Positions 49,453 through 62,054 of a DNA stretch of 64,000 nucleotides are shown piece by piece. The stretch comes from Pieris napi (Eukaryota; Arthropoda; Insecta; Lepidoptera; Pieridae). The first letter of the stretch is position 1, and every line of letters begins with the position of its first letter. The notes beneath the pieces were generated by a model that did no database searches, was not told the DNA's origin, and was given only the letters and a program-made list of their open reading frames with translations. The stretch spans positions 11,108,001-11,172,000 of the forward strand of contig NC_062236.1 of the NCBI RefSeq assembly GCF_905475465.1, read 5' to 3'. A program made the translations under genes and the position numbers.

Positions 49453-50052
49453 AGCTTGATTAGATTAGTTACTTAATATTATTATTAAATATATTTCCGT
49501 AATTGCACAACAATAAATGCTCTCTTTAAAAATGTCTCAGTAAAAATTGCACTGCAATAAATGCTCTTCACAGTAAAGTACGTTTCAGTATTTATACTTT
49601 ATATTTAAGCAACTCACAATAACGGTCGTTGATCCAAAATAAACACGTATTAGACAGAAAAAAACTGTCAATCTGGGATCTCAGATCACTTGCACAAAGT
49701 TTTTCTTTTTTATAGTTCACAATAATTTATAGTCACCAACACAAAATCAGTTTTGAAAAGTCGAATTATTTGTATATATTCCGCACTCCACAAAGCACCT
49801 ATCACTTCCAGAGATGGACAATTCACTAATATTGCCTTATTATTGCTATTTATGATATATTTCTACTTTTAACTATATTTAATTAATTATGTTATGAGGA
49901 CACGATGTGTCTGTTATGACTACCCGCAAATGAAAAAAAAGCATACAATTGACATAATTAAATAAAAAGGAGAGCAACTGGCGGCCTTATCGCTTTCGAG
50001 CGATCTCTACCAGGCAACCACTGCGCCAACCATTATCCAACCTATTTTTAAA

Positions 50053-50344
50053 AGATCAATGTTGGCCTAGTGGCTTCAGCGTGCTACTCAAATCCCTGAG
50101 ATCGTAGGTTCGATCCCCGGCTGTGCCCCAGTGGACTTTCATTATATGAGTCCATTTAGCATTTGCTCGAACGGTGAAGGAAAACATCGTGAGGAAACCG
50201 ACATGTCTTGGAACCAAAAAGTCGACGGCGTGTGTCAGGCACAGCAGGCTAATCACCTACTTGCCAATTAGATCGAAAAATGATTATGAATCAGATTCAG
50301 AAATCTAAGGCCCAGACCTAAAAGAGGTTGTAGCGCCACTGATT
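50053..50344 (+). repeat. tRNA-headed SINE, full length
   Basis: Head 'atgttggcctagtggcttca', B box GGTTCGATCCC, tail 'gttgtagcgccactgatt'. A reverse copy of the same family is at 52352-52567, shortened in the middle. A worn plus-strand copy lies at about 44226-44340. Confidence 0.85.
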
Positions 50345-52351
50345 TAATTTATTTGTGTTTAGAAAAGAGTTCAAAGAGCACTAATTACACTTTCCGGAAG
50401 CATATTCTAGTCAGCCGCTACTCGGTTGTGAAGAAAGTTCTTTAGGGAATTTGTATAATATTGAGTGGTATTTAGTTTTAAAGAACTACTCTTCAAAAGT
50501 TTGTTCTCACTTAAAATAAAGAGCTTATCAATTCCTGGAACATAATAGTGGCCAGAAAGGATTTTATAAGTTTCAATAAGAGTACCTACCTCTTAATCGC
50601 CTGCTACTTAATTGGTAAGATCAAGTACCTACTTTCAGACGCTCATTAAAGTTTGTTCCTAAGTGCTCTGATGAAATATTATTTTCTTTTAATTCTTCTA
50701 CCTTAAAATTACTACGTCAAATCGACAATATCAGCATATGTTACTGTAAGTAATTTATACTACATGATTTAAAAGAGCGTTATATAGAGTAAAATGGGCA
50801 GGTCATATTACAGGAATGTAAACTTACCAATTGTTGTATGGATTAATAAAGCTTTAATAATAATATAGAGTAAAATAACTTGTAAATAATTATTTTTATC
50901 AGTAAGTCATGTCACAGATAGTTAAAACGACGCGACGCCAGTAAATAATATTATGTCTTCACCTGTGTAATCCTAACACTACCTTGGAGTTTAATTACGT
51001 CGGAGACTGTTTTGATCATCAATAATAATATACTTGTGTATTAGTGTAATTTAAGAATGATAATTAACATTTAAAAAACTTTTGCGTGGTTTATAAACTC
51101 AAACTCAAAATATCTTTATTCAAATGGGTAACCAAGTACACTTTTGAATCGTCAAGTTAAATAAATCGTAAATTTACATTTACTACCAGTTCGCAAGTCA
51201 AGGGCGTAGAGCGGGTAAGAAGAACTGGCAAGAAACTTTCCGCCACTCTTTTTAATCGCCAAGTATTGTCATACAAATAGATTGGTATAGATTGGTATAA
51301 AAATTAAAAACGTTTAATATGAATTTCTAAATACTGAACAAAATTAAGAAATATCAATTTGTGTATGTTCTATAGCATAGTATATTAAAGTCTAGTCAAA
51401 TATCCCATTATGAAATGTAAATAAAAATAAGAATACTTTCATTAAGTCTGCAATTTTTAAATATACCTCGGTGCTTCCAAGATTACTTAAGCTATACAAA
51501 ATACGTTTTACTTAAGTCACTGTTGCAAAAAAACTTATAAAACAAAGCAGTCTCATCGGATATGAACGTAACAATGGCCAATCAAGAATACCGCAAGACC
51601 TTGCTGGTTTCCGATGGGGTTTAAGTCGCATAGATACAGTAGTTAACATAAACCAAAAGCTCCAGTTCATTCCTCTTGTAGATCTTTTTTAATTATAACA
51701 TTACCACTTATAAAAATGTAATTCCTCAGCGTAAATGTAGTCAATATCTCTCTCTTTAGAATCCATTAATACAATTTGTAATATCAAATAGTGATCGCAT
51801 CAATAACAGACTATTGGAAAACGAAGTAAAGGAAGTAATAAAAGTCAAATTAGTGTAATAAAGCAATCCTGTACATGTATATCAAAGAAATAGAGCAGAG
51901 AAGGAGGGAGCTTGTAGTTTATTGTTTATCAGAATGCCAAATCGTAAAATGACTGCTTCACGACTAATTTGAGCGCGACCGCCGCTGCAAAAACCGCAGT
52001 GAGAGTTCGAAAAGTGAGTTACAGTATCGCAAGGCTGTACTGTACACGATTTTTATGTGCGATCTAATTTGTCGTAAAACAATCATAAAGAAATCGTCAT
52101 ATGTTAGAAGTAAACATCGACAAAATGTCGCCAATACGCACTTGACTAGTGAATTATGACCCATAATTAGTGCCCCTCACATTCTAGAACCAAAAAAATA
52201 TAACCTTAAGTGCAATTTAAAAATCTGTAACCTCTTGAGCGGTACCACTTAACTATAAAAGATAAACAATTCTTCAGACAATAAATACTTTACATTTCTA
52301 TTTAGAAATAGCAAAATCTATTACAAAAATAATACTTTTGAAGGTAAAATA

Positions 52352-52567
52352 AATCAGTGGCGCTACAACCTTTTCAGGTCTGGGCCTGAGATTTCTTTCT
52401 TTTTTTGGGTCTAAGGCAATCCGGTTTCCTCACGATGTTTTCCTTTACCGTTAGAGCCAATGTTAAATGCACACATAAAAAGAAAGTCCATTGGTGCACG
52501 CCGGGAATCGAACCTACGACCACTGGGATGGGAGTAGCACGTTGAAGCCACTAGGCCAACACTGCTC
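52352..52567 (-). repeat. tRNA-headed SINE with internal deletion
   Basis: Runs from 'atcagtggcgctacaacct' to 'ccaacactgctctg'. The segment with 'caggcacaggaggctgatca' is missing. The B box on the minus strand reads GGTTCGATTCCC. Confidence 0.8.
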
Positions 52568-53244
52568 TGCACACTTTTGAAGGTATGCTTTAAAATTTGT
52601 CAAGAACCGGCTATTCTTGATACTACTATTAGCCAGCCACATATTTAAGTTAAATTGAGTTTCAATATTGAAAAATACTAGTACTTGTTCCCTAATAAAG
52701 TCTAGACCGATCTCTAAATCTAGCAGTTACGACTTGTAGTATATATATATAATCTAACAATGGACTTTAGTGTAAGTCCATTGTTAGATTAAAAAGTTCC
52801 TGCGTCTTTAAATGATAACAAATAACTATTGAATCTTACATTTCCACTCTCAACATAGTAACACGAGTCGCTCCTTCCAAGGCAGTCCATTTGTTCTATT
52901 TAATACGGCTTCACGGTCGTTGACTTCAGTAATTTTTCACAAACTTTCAAATTTTAGTTTATACCGTTAAATACTTAAAAAGTATAAAACACTCGTTCAG
53001 AGCCTTTCAAAATACAGTTTTATTTTTTTTCCTTAAACGGTGTTAACTCGTACCATTTAACCTTCTTTATAAATGATGTTCACAAGTATATAGTCAATTG
53101 CCTCAACGTTTTTAAATACATTTAGTTTTTCAATGATAATAATTTTTTGTCACTACCAGGGTTGTTTGAAATAACAAAAAATAGGAGTTAATAACTTCAG
53201 TAATGAGTGATATTTAGATAACCGATAATATTAGGAGGTTGAAG

Positions 53245-54800
53245 TTTTTTTTTAACAGAAGCCTTACCTAACATATGTAAGTGATAACGCCCATGGACAA
53301 ACACCGCCAGAAGGCTCGCTAGCGACCTCTTACGCTCTTTTCTCGAAGGACTTATATTAGTCGTATCGTTTAAATTGGTTTGGGAATACTTCAGTGCAAA
53401 TCATACAGTGCTTTTAAAAAAGCACGAAATAGATCCTACCCACCACTGATCCTAAAAAGTTAATTTAAATTTTCTGTACATAAAAATAAGGTTACCTTAA
53501 TTAATAACAAAAAATCTATCTCATAGTCTGCGGAAATTTTAATTATAATACACATAATGGTCATTATTATAAATGAACGTTTAAGAAAAAAGTCTTAAGT
53601 CTTTGCCTCCGTTTTATGTATAATTTTCCATCAGCCTTACAGTACAAACAGCGTAGATTTTTGGGTTTAAAACGGTACCTCAGTTCTTTCCATACGATGA
53701 AGTATTCATTGCGCACAGAATTTAATACAAGCCGGGATTCGAACTATTGTACGCAATTTAAAATACTCTTTAGTAAAATTATATTTAATTAAACTAAGAA
53801 AACATAGGTGTCTCTTTGTTAAAGACCGAGAATCGACTGCCGCTCCCGCTAGGATATTCAAGTCTTTCAAACTCAAAATATCTTTATTCATATAGGTAAA
53901 CAAGTACACTTATGAATCGTCGTAAGTTAAATTAATTGTAAATTTACATTTACTACCAGTTCGCAAGGGCGTAGAGCGGGTAACAAGAACTGGCAAGAAA
54001 CTTTCCGCCACTCTTAATCGCCAAGTATTGTCATACAAATTGTTTGAACTGGAGCAAATCAATCCCAAGGATTAGGATCATTTAAGTATTCGTCAAATTT
54101 ATAAAAAGCTTTATTTATTAATTTACGTTTAACGAGGGCTTTGCATTTATTTAGCGATAATTCTCTAATTTCGCTTGGAAGTTTGTTTTTAAAAACGAAT
54201 ACAATTTCCATATAAGGAGTGGTTTATCTTTTGGAGCCTGGTTGGTCGTACCCTCAAATTAGTTCCATTTCGTATTATACTTTCCTTTGATTACCTGCGT
54301 TTACGATAGGCGATTAGCAATATAGCTTACATACTAAGGGTATTAGAGAACGAGTCGTGCACCGTGCCAGTAGGCCAACGCTATTTACGATGCATACATT
54401 ATATTTAATGTTCTAAGATACAAATATATATATTCAATACAAAAAAGTTGCAAGGTGGAGTTCCCAGGTGCCTTGTAAATTGTTACCTGATACCAGTGAC
54501 GCAGGTATCAATTGAACCCCGTTATGAAAACGTTTTGTGGGGTGCATTTTATATTACCGTTAGTAGCGTTTTAACCGACTTCGTAAAATGAGGTTATATC
54601 GTAATAGGAGTTATTATAGTTGGAATTTAATAGTATTTGAGCATAATGCTTGGAAGCCTATTTTAGACTGGGTGGGAGTTTTTTTTTATAGAACAGGAGA
54701 CAAACGGGTGATACCGCAGCCCATGGACACTCTTAATGCCAGAAGGCTCGCGAGTGCGCAGCCGGCCTTTTAAGAATTGGTAAACTCTAAAGGACCCTAA
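53245..54800 (-). repeat. cluster of LINE 3' fragments
   Basis: Jockey-type 3' ends lie at about 53245-53400 and 54675-54800 ('tgccagaaggctcgcgagtg' on plus). Between them, at about 53866-54245, is a fragment of another LINE whose minus strand encodes SEISEL/SLNKCKALVKRKL and DEYLNDPNPWD. Further jockey-type ends occur at 16378-16490, 41470-41575 (+) and 42830-42935; more of the second family at 51107-51275, 34735-34860 and 29100-29330 (all minus) and 36485-36595 (+). Confidence 0.65.
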
Positions 54801-55321
54801 GTCAATGTTAGTGTATGTTTCTCTAGAAATTATTTGTAAAATAAGTTATATCGAGATGTCTTTTCATGTATGTATTATATTCCAAATTTCATCGAAAATG
54901 TTCCAAAATTATGCGTCCACGAATTTCTGGGGACATGTATTATATAGGTATCTAGGCAAATAACATTGGCAGTTATTTGAAATCAGTTTTAAATGTTAAT
55001 AATTCCTATAATTAATCATTATTTACGGAGGAAAAAGTTAAGAAATACAAAAGACTTTGTTATACAGTAGCTTAAACGTATTTGTAATGAGAAAGGAATT
55101 GCTAGGTGTAGTCACTCTCAGTTAAGATAAGAAGCTTTTAACAAAATACATATAGGTATGTAATTTAATTTAAACTCGCTTGTTTAGAACTCAGCCATTA
55201 CAACAGATACCTTTTTTAAAAACAATACAGTTATTATAAACTATGCTAAATAATAATTTATAACAACATCATAATCCGTAAGGTGCGAGGAGAGAAGGTG
55301 CGCACGCGCATAGCGGTTTCG

Positions 55322-55366
55322 TGACGTCACGAGTCATGAGTCATGGGTTTGGTTTACACTGACTCA
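55322..55366. promoter_or_regulatory. CRE/AP-1-like site cluster
   Basis: TGACGTCA at 55322-55329, TGAGTCA at 55337-55343 and TGACTCA at 55360-55366 lie within 45 bases, next to a CG-rich stretch (gcgcacgcgca). These are consensus sites for bZIP factors. Whether they act on any gene is not shown; the nearest known gene would be crb. Confidence 0.35.
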
Positions 55367-55594
55367 GTCCATTCATATAAGGTGAACATTTCTCAGAAAT
55401 TGTTTCTATTAATTTGGTAAATATTTTTGAATATGAATATTTCTTCCTCTATTTTGTTTTGAGTAAAGTTTATTATTATTACCGTTGTAAGACAGAGTTG
55501 AGATTTAACGCTAGGTTTGACTCTCGTATGTCAAAAACGTATTAGACTTTAATATACAGTATTAAATCGCGCTAAGTGTCGTTTCTGAATCTTA

Positions 55595-57992
55595 GGGTGA
55601 GATCTATAGTCCGCACTTGGACTTTACTCTGACTTAACTATCGAGCTAAGACACAGTCGGTATTTATAGAGCAAACTGCGAATCCCTCCCTAGTGTTGGC
55701 TTAGCTTAATCTCAAGTCCACGAAATCGACGACTTACCAAAAACTTTGACTATAAGCCTAACAAAAATAATGGCCTAAAATTTGCTCTACCATCATATCT
55801 TTTACTGGACTTTTTATTTTTGTCGGTTTTTAATGAACGGTGTTGCCATTTGGTATCAGAGTTCCATAGACTTTGGGAAAAATAGAATTTGAATTCAAAG
55901 AAATTTTAAATGATCTTGATAAATACCTATGAAATGCATGAAATAAAATAATTATACATTATTATGGTATCTATTGTTGTTTATTTACATTATTTATATA
56001 AGTGTTCAACCCCATTTTTGAGAGATCTTATAAATAACTGGTGTGATATCGTATCTGTCACCTGGCAGCCCTGGCATATTATAGTGACAACGAAATTCAA
56101 ACTACAACCTAACCGATGACTCTCGCTTCACATCTGTTATTTTCGTTTCCCTGAATCTTCTACCATTTATTACCTGACTACCCTAAAAAATTTGAGATAG
56201 GAGTGGAACATATAAAATTAAAAAATCTGTTAGAAATAGAATTTCTTCAACAAAAATATAAATTAGTATTAGAAATATGTATTACACTCAAAAAAAGAAT
56301 CAGAAAATAAATGTTTAAAATGAAACAAGTTTTGTTTTGATATTCTTTATTACCGAACAAATTACCTAGTTAAATTGTGCAATCACAGATTGCCGGAATG
56401 CTAGACCTGTAGGAGATCTTTCATTGTTTCTGTGTTACTCAACTTCTGCTGTCAGCAAGATCACCATCATCATAAGCATAGGGGATGCTTATGACTCTAT
56501 ATACCTATATTATGCAATACAGCACAAGCTATAATTATATATAACTAGTATATTTTGTCAATTTTGACTGTAGTCCTAGCTGTAAACATGGAAATTTCCT
56601 TTTCTACACTCCGAAAACCCTTTCAACAATATGCCTAGTTCTTATTTGAGAATAATTATAATTATTGTCAGCTCTTGTCGTTGGATATAAAAGTGTTGTT
56701 AACATGAAGTTAAGTGCCGGATAACCGCTGTCACCTACTAAAACTCCTTCTAGTTCACCATTTAGCAGCCTTGCATACGCCTGGCAGTTTCTAAATATCC
56801 TGCTGTCGTGTGAACTGCCAGGCCACCTGGTCACTATATCAAATATTTCCATATCAGGCCCTATTATTGCTTGCACATTTACAGAAAATTACCCTTTTTT
56901 ATTTCTGTATGCTTCAGAGTGAGCGATACCTTTGGGTCTATTAATTTTTATATGGGTGCAGTCAATAGCTCTGATTATACTGTTTAGGTCATGGTGAGTA
57001 TTAGATCTTATTAATTCTTCAAACTTCCTTTTGGCTGTGTTCATATTTCTTGGAAAATTTACAAATCTAGGAAGTAATTTACTCAACTCTGCAGAGACTT
57101 TATTTATAATTAAACAGACTGTAGATTGGCTTATTCTGTTCAGATCACCACACACCATCTGTAATGTCAATGAATTATTATTAGTTACATATATGTTATG
57201 TTTCTGAAAGTCAGAAGACAAATGTCTTCAACATATAATGTATTTAAAATCATTTGAGAATACATAGGTACCTATAATATTCAAATCGAAAAACCATACA
57301 TATTTATGAACACAATATTACCTGAAAACATCCAGTTGCATTTTTATGCCTTAATGCAAAAAGTATTTGCAATTGCGGTAGGTTTGGCGATCCTCTGTTG
57401 TTATAAGGTTGCAAGTTTGTAATGATCAGTGGCAGGATCACATTTAATACCGTGTGTTTCAAAATACGGTTCCTTCTTTTGAATTCATTCTCACCGTACA
57501 GGATGGAAGGATTTTGGTTGTATTCGTTCCGAACATATACAACACTTTAGGCAAAATTTTCAATTGTTGATATTTGATACAAGTGCTCTGTTGCTGTTGT
57601 CAAAACAATGCGATCCGTTCTACGTAACAAAATTATTGTCATCTTTAAATAATTAATACATTTTCTAAAGGTTACTCGTAAATTTCTAGTTATTGCAATA
57701 ATAAAATAAATGAATACATAAATAACAATAAATTGAAGATATATGTGTACCGTTTTAGATGTTTAAATATTTGTTATTGTTTACTTTTTTAAAGGATAAT
57801 AAACAAAGTATTGCATGAACTGAAACATCAATTTGTATTTTGACATTTGCTGTCATAGCTTGGGCTTAGCTTAATCTCACCGTTAAAATGTCTATAAATA
57901 CGAAATCATAGTTTAACCTTAGTGTACACTAGGCAAAGTTTTTCGTAAGGTAAGTCTGAGCAAAGTCCAAGTGCGGACTATAGATCTCACCC
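55595..57992 (-). mobile_element. complete PIF/Harbinger transposon, inactivated
   Basis: The element is 2398 bp, bounded by inverted repeats of about 42 bp (55595-55636 and 57951-57992; first 31 bases identical, two mismatches after that) starting GGGTGAGATCTATAG. A TTA target duplication flanks it (55592-55594, 57993-57995), as usual for PIF/Harbinger. A 17-base motif, ggcttagcttaatctca, occurs as a direct subterminal repeat at 55698-55714 and 57863-57879. The inside holds a two-exon transposase on the minus strand with stop codons. No second Myb-like gene was recognised. Confidence 0.88.
56570..57533 (-). pseudogene. HARBI1-like Harbinger transposase with in-frame stops
   Basis: Two exons: about 57533-57322 (YGENEFKRRNRIL, LFALRHKNATGCFQ, ending at a GT donor) and 57158 leftward (MVCGDLNRISQSTVCLI). 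Joined in phase 0 they give the ATG-FQ/VCGDL-SQSTV pattern of HARBI1 transposases. Catalytic-region motifs are RAIDCTHIKI and VTRWPGSSHDSRIF. A TAA interrupts the frame at about 56888-56886, where relatives have an aromatic residue, and a TAG sits at about 56606-56604, where VERVFGV is normally followed by Trp. Beyond that a frameshift separates the C-terminal ACAVLHNI remnant. It is therefore a dead copy. Confidence 0.85.
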
Positions 57993-57995
57993 TTA

Positions 57996-60900
57996 GTCTT
58001 GTACCTAAATGAAAACGTAACTTTTTATATCTTCAAAGTGACCTTCAACCGAAAAGGACAAATCTACGTATAGTTCTATGTAATAAAGGGTTAGAATGCT
58101 TAATCACATTCTACGCTTAACACGGCCAACAAAAAGTAAATTTTCTGACGTTTAAATTTCGAACTGATATACCAGTTCGAAATTTAAAAGTATACACAAT
58201 AATAATTATATTTCTTAAATTTTTACGTTCCAAGTTTTTCAAATTTCGAACGTCTGATGACTTGGTATATCAAATATAAAAGTTGCTTATAGGAAACTAC
58301 TTTTACGAAACCTCTTAATTTCTTTAAAAGCATAAATTGCAAATGGAAAGTCGCGGTTACTATCCGCCATTGGTTTACTAGCCGATAACAATAGAAAGAA
58401 ATGGAACTGGTGTTTGGTTCAAGTCATATTGCCGCCAAAAAAAAAATCCTGTCAATTCAGATAAAACTTTCAATACGGTAAACTAGAATAAAACCTAACG
58501 TGACCAAACATGAACATAAACGAATAGAAATTTGTATATTGCGATTACGGGTCACGTAAACCGTAAAAATATTAGTTAGGGCTCCAATATATATGATAAT
58601 TTTGAATTAATAACTAATTAACTACAGACAAGACAAGAAACTCAGCTAAATCTAATTTCCCGAACATGTTTACATTGTGCGTTTACGTGTGTTTTATTTT
58701 ATATACACCCTTTTTTAAATAAAGAAAACAAAAAAAAGATTAATTGTCGCAAATTCACAAAGAAATACGAAATTACAACCTTAACCAAAAATGGGCCCAA
58801 CTGAGCTTCAAAATGCTGTCAGCTATATTGATTGTCTGTGAGCCCATAACGACTTGGATGGTCAGCTTTACCCATCTTACAACACAAACTAAATAATAAA
58901 TGTAATAATAAAGCAATGTAACAAACAAATTAGAACAAAAAACATAAGACAAAGCTCTCCCCCGTTACTTAAAAATCATTGTTTACGTCACTTCATATCC
59001 TTTCCAAACCACGAGTCAGTGACAATAATTTGTTTATAATTTACATAAGCCGCTATCGCTCGTAATTTACGACCGCTAACGGTATCAAGCACCGTTGTTG
59101 TCATTACGAACACCATCGCAAATCTGAGGATTGTGACCATATCTCCACCATCTTACCGCAACACTACCACGGTACAAACCAGCGCAATGCAAATGTTTCC
59201 TACATATTTTCTTATCCTACTAACATTTGACCAACGTTTTGTTTATAGTCGTATTTTTAATTAGACGAAGCCAACTGACAGTAGCTAATGTCACTTTGTA
59301 AAATAATGTTGCCATATTTAAAGTAATAGTGATGCGTTCAGTTCTTGTTCAATCAGATGAATGAACAATGAGTGCGAATAGTCAATCATTTCAAAGATTA
59401 ATTTAAGACAAAAGAATATTATTTCTATTTCAAAATTGTATAAAAGTGCTCTGATATAAGTTAGGTACTAGTACTATGTAACTACAATCAGTTTTTTGAC
59501 GTCTTATTACAAAGCGCGGTGCGGCGACTAGTGCCATCACCGATCATTAATTCAGGGGTTTTTACTTTGTCACAACACTATTTTTATTTCATTAAAAACT
59601 GACAACACCGTAAACGTCAGTTGATATCGTCTAATTAAAAATTCGACTATAGCTATATGCAAGTAAGCTTGTGAAAGCTTCAAGTACGAGTTTCAAGATA
59701 TATTTAGAATTTAGATCTACCTAAAAAAATCTTAAGTACACGAAAAAATGCATTTATAATTTTAAATATATTAACTTTTGTATGACTATTCATAGACAAT
59801 ATTAATATTATTAGTAACATTAACACCAAAAGCTCACAAAGTGCAAAATATACTCTCTCTCTCATATAATTTGTTTCCGACTCTAAATCTTATCCTTGTA
59901 ATTATTAGGGTCTGTAATCTCACCCTTTATATTAAAAATTTTAATGACCCTAAATTTAGCAAGGCATGCAAACGTTGCTAGGTAACTGTTCAACAACATT
60001 CTAAATTGTATAGATAACAATGCAAGGGTTGATAAGAAAACAAAAAAATCATTATATTTTACGGTAACAGATACGCTGCTATTAATTATTATAACACTGA
60101 GGTATTATTTCTTTTCTTTGAACTTGCAAAAATGAATTATCTTCTAGTCGCGTATAAAAAACCCTTAAGGAAAATGGTCTCCCGGTCGAGTGAAGCTTCT
60201 TCAATTTCTCTATACTATCAAGTTTTGTTAGGAGTGTCATTTCTCAGTACATAATTATAATGCAGTAGGTATTTTATCTCCAGTATGCGGTAATTACCAG
60301 CACACTTCCTCATACCTGAGAAACTCGATCATGCAGAATAAACCGTAACGTGGTTAAAATTCTTCTCGAAGTCAAAAATCACATTGTTAAGTCGCAATTT
60401 TTCTATTAATTCCTACAAATTAAGTACACTAAAATCTGTTATAAAAATAGTGCCCGATATTTTTCTGAAAACTTATTATTTCTATAGACTATACGTAACC
60501 CCGCGAATTACTAATATTACTTGTCTAGTAATATAGTGCATGACCACTAATTTACCATAACATTGGCAAAGCACCATTGCAAATGTGGCAAGCCGTACTA
60601 CGATACGCTTTCCCACGACTGTATCGATATTATGCGAGACAATTAACTGTAATAGTTCATTACGTTGTGTAATCATATCTCATTTATTACTTTTAACGGA
60701 TATATTCATACAGTTTTCTGGTACTTTATTTTTTTATTACGATTGTAAGTTAATATGAAACATAAGACGTAATAGCCCCGGTGCACTGTACCTTCCTTTA
60801 GTGATTCTATACAATGTAGATAGAGCTCTCTAAAAGTATCAATAGCTGTCTTTCCGTTTGACCAATCACAATTAAACGAAACGCGACATCGTTTCATCTT

Positions 60901-62054
60901 TCGGTTTACATTCTCACCATCTAAGAGATACACCACGTGTTACCTGAATAATTGGTTTGAAGTAAAAATAATACAATACGAATAGTGTTTATGAAAGTTT
61001 ATTACGTTAAATAACTTAAATCGTAAACAAAAACAATTCAGGTTTCTAATTATATTATAAAATAAAATTTAATTAAAATAAACCCTATGCACGGACTCAA
61101 GCGCGATAAGGATTTCTCCATTCACCATTGTAACAAAATTCCCACGACGACCCGACTCTTGACGGTTAAGTAGGCACAGCAAGTTATTTAGGTAATGCTA
61201 TTACCGTGTCAATTTCAAGGGTCAGCACAAAAAAGAAAGTGCACAACAAAAATAAAACTGTCAAAATCTGTTATAACGACATCGAAGGGACTCAACTCAT
61301 ATTTGGTCGTAAAAACCGATAGTAGTAACAGCCGGTGACGTTGTTATTAAGTACCTAATTCAGCCGGGACCTTTGATTTTGGTCAATATAACCGGCGTTG
61401 TTCTAAACGATGTCGTCGTAAACGGTTTTGACTGTACATGTAAACAATGCGATTAGAAGACACTTTTTACATACAACGGCTCCTCAGACCATCTATTTGT
61501 TTTACCTAGTTTAAGTTTTATATGACTTTATTCATAATAAAATGTTATTTACATGGTTCTGTTGTATGTATCTAACTGTCATAATCTGATGTGAATTCCT
61601 ATTACCCTACAATCAAGCAATGGTCATACATTATAACCCTGATCGTTTTCTTTATAGAGGCCTATGTGGCCTTCCAAGACGTTTCTTTGCTGACAACTGT
61701 TTCAGTGTTTAGCGAGAGAGCGTACTAAAATATTACTATTATAATAGAAGGGCCGAGATTCCATACATTCTGCAATTCGTAAATTTTTCTTAATAAACTA
61801 ATTTCGACCCGAAGCAATTATGACTTGTGTTTTGGATATAGTAATCGGGTCTAAATGTATAATGAGGCGGGGCGTAGTCACGCGTCGTTAGGTACCACCT
61901 GCTCAACACTGTTATCAAAACACACCCATGAATATAAAAATATGGATAGCAATGGCGTCGCCCACTCATTGTTGATCTTTTGATCTTATCTTTGTAAAAA
62001 TGTCAGCATTTCTCAGACACGAGTAGCTGCGACAAAAAGCTTAATATTTTACAA
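57996..62054. other. non-coding region, mostly non-repetitive
   Basis: Fewer recognisable repeats than elsewhere. It contains the hairpin at 58151-58188 and the candidate crb start exon at 60298-60313. No long ORF is present. It could be the crb promoter and 5' region, but no promoter motif decides this. Confidence 0.4.
60298..60313 (-). CDS. crb: candidate start-codon exon of crb
   Basis: On the minus strand an ATG at 60313 is followed by five codons (MRKCA) and one extra G, then GT. This ends in phase 1, exactly what the first confident crb exon (36941, opening with GT TGC GTC) needs. The joined N-terminus would read [16 protein letters not shown], a good signal peptide with a basic start, hydrophobic core and small residue before the cut. 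The 5'UTR part of the exon is undefined. The intron would be about 23 kb. A 16-base coding piece can match by chance, and the donor (GTAATT) is not the strongest, so this is only a proposal. Confidence 0.3.

Larger units (their letters stand above)
45120..49500 (-). mobile_element. CR1/jockey-group LINE with both ORFs open
   Basis: A non-LTR retrotransposon on the minus strand, with ORF1 (49452-48337) and ORF2 (48239-45342) both uninterrupted. The 3' end is probably near 45120, where the minus strand ends in an ATAAATAAATAAA-type tail. The 5' end is uncertain, somewhere between 49.5 and 50.0 kb. No target-site duplication was recognised. Two intact frames suggest a young, recently mobile copy. 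Confidence 0.88.
50345..55594. other. non-coding region with LINE and SINE pieces
   Basis: No protein-coding frame stands out. Besides the repeats listed, it has the hairpin at 52751-52790 and a CRE/AP-1-like cluster at 55322-55366 in a locally GC-richer stretch (about 55280-55370). Confidence 0.5.

Noticed and set aside
59150..59200. Another possible crb first exon (minus strand, ending TTGCG before GTAAGA)
   Set aside because: In the phase needed to join 36941 it contains an in-frame TAG, so it cannot encode the signal peptide start.
60913..60940. A 26-base AG...GT-bounded piece on the minus strand
   Set aside because: It has good splice-like borders, but no Met, no fit to crb phase and no other support; chance match.
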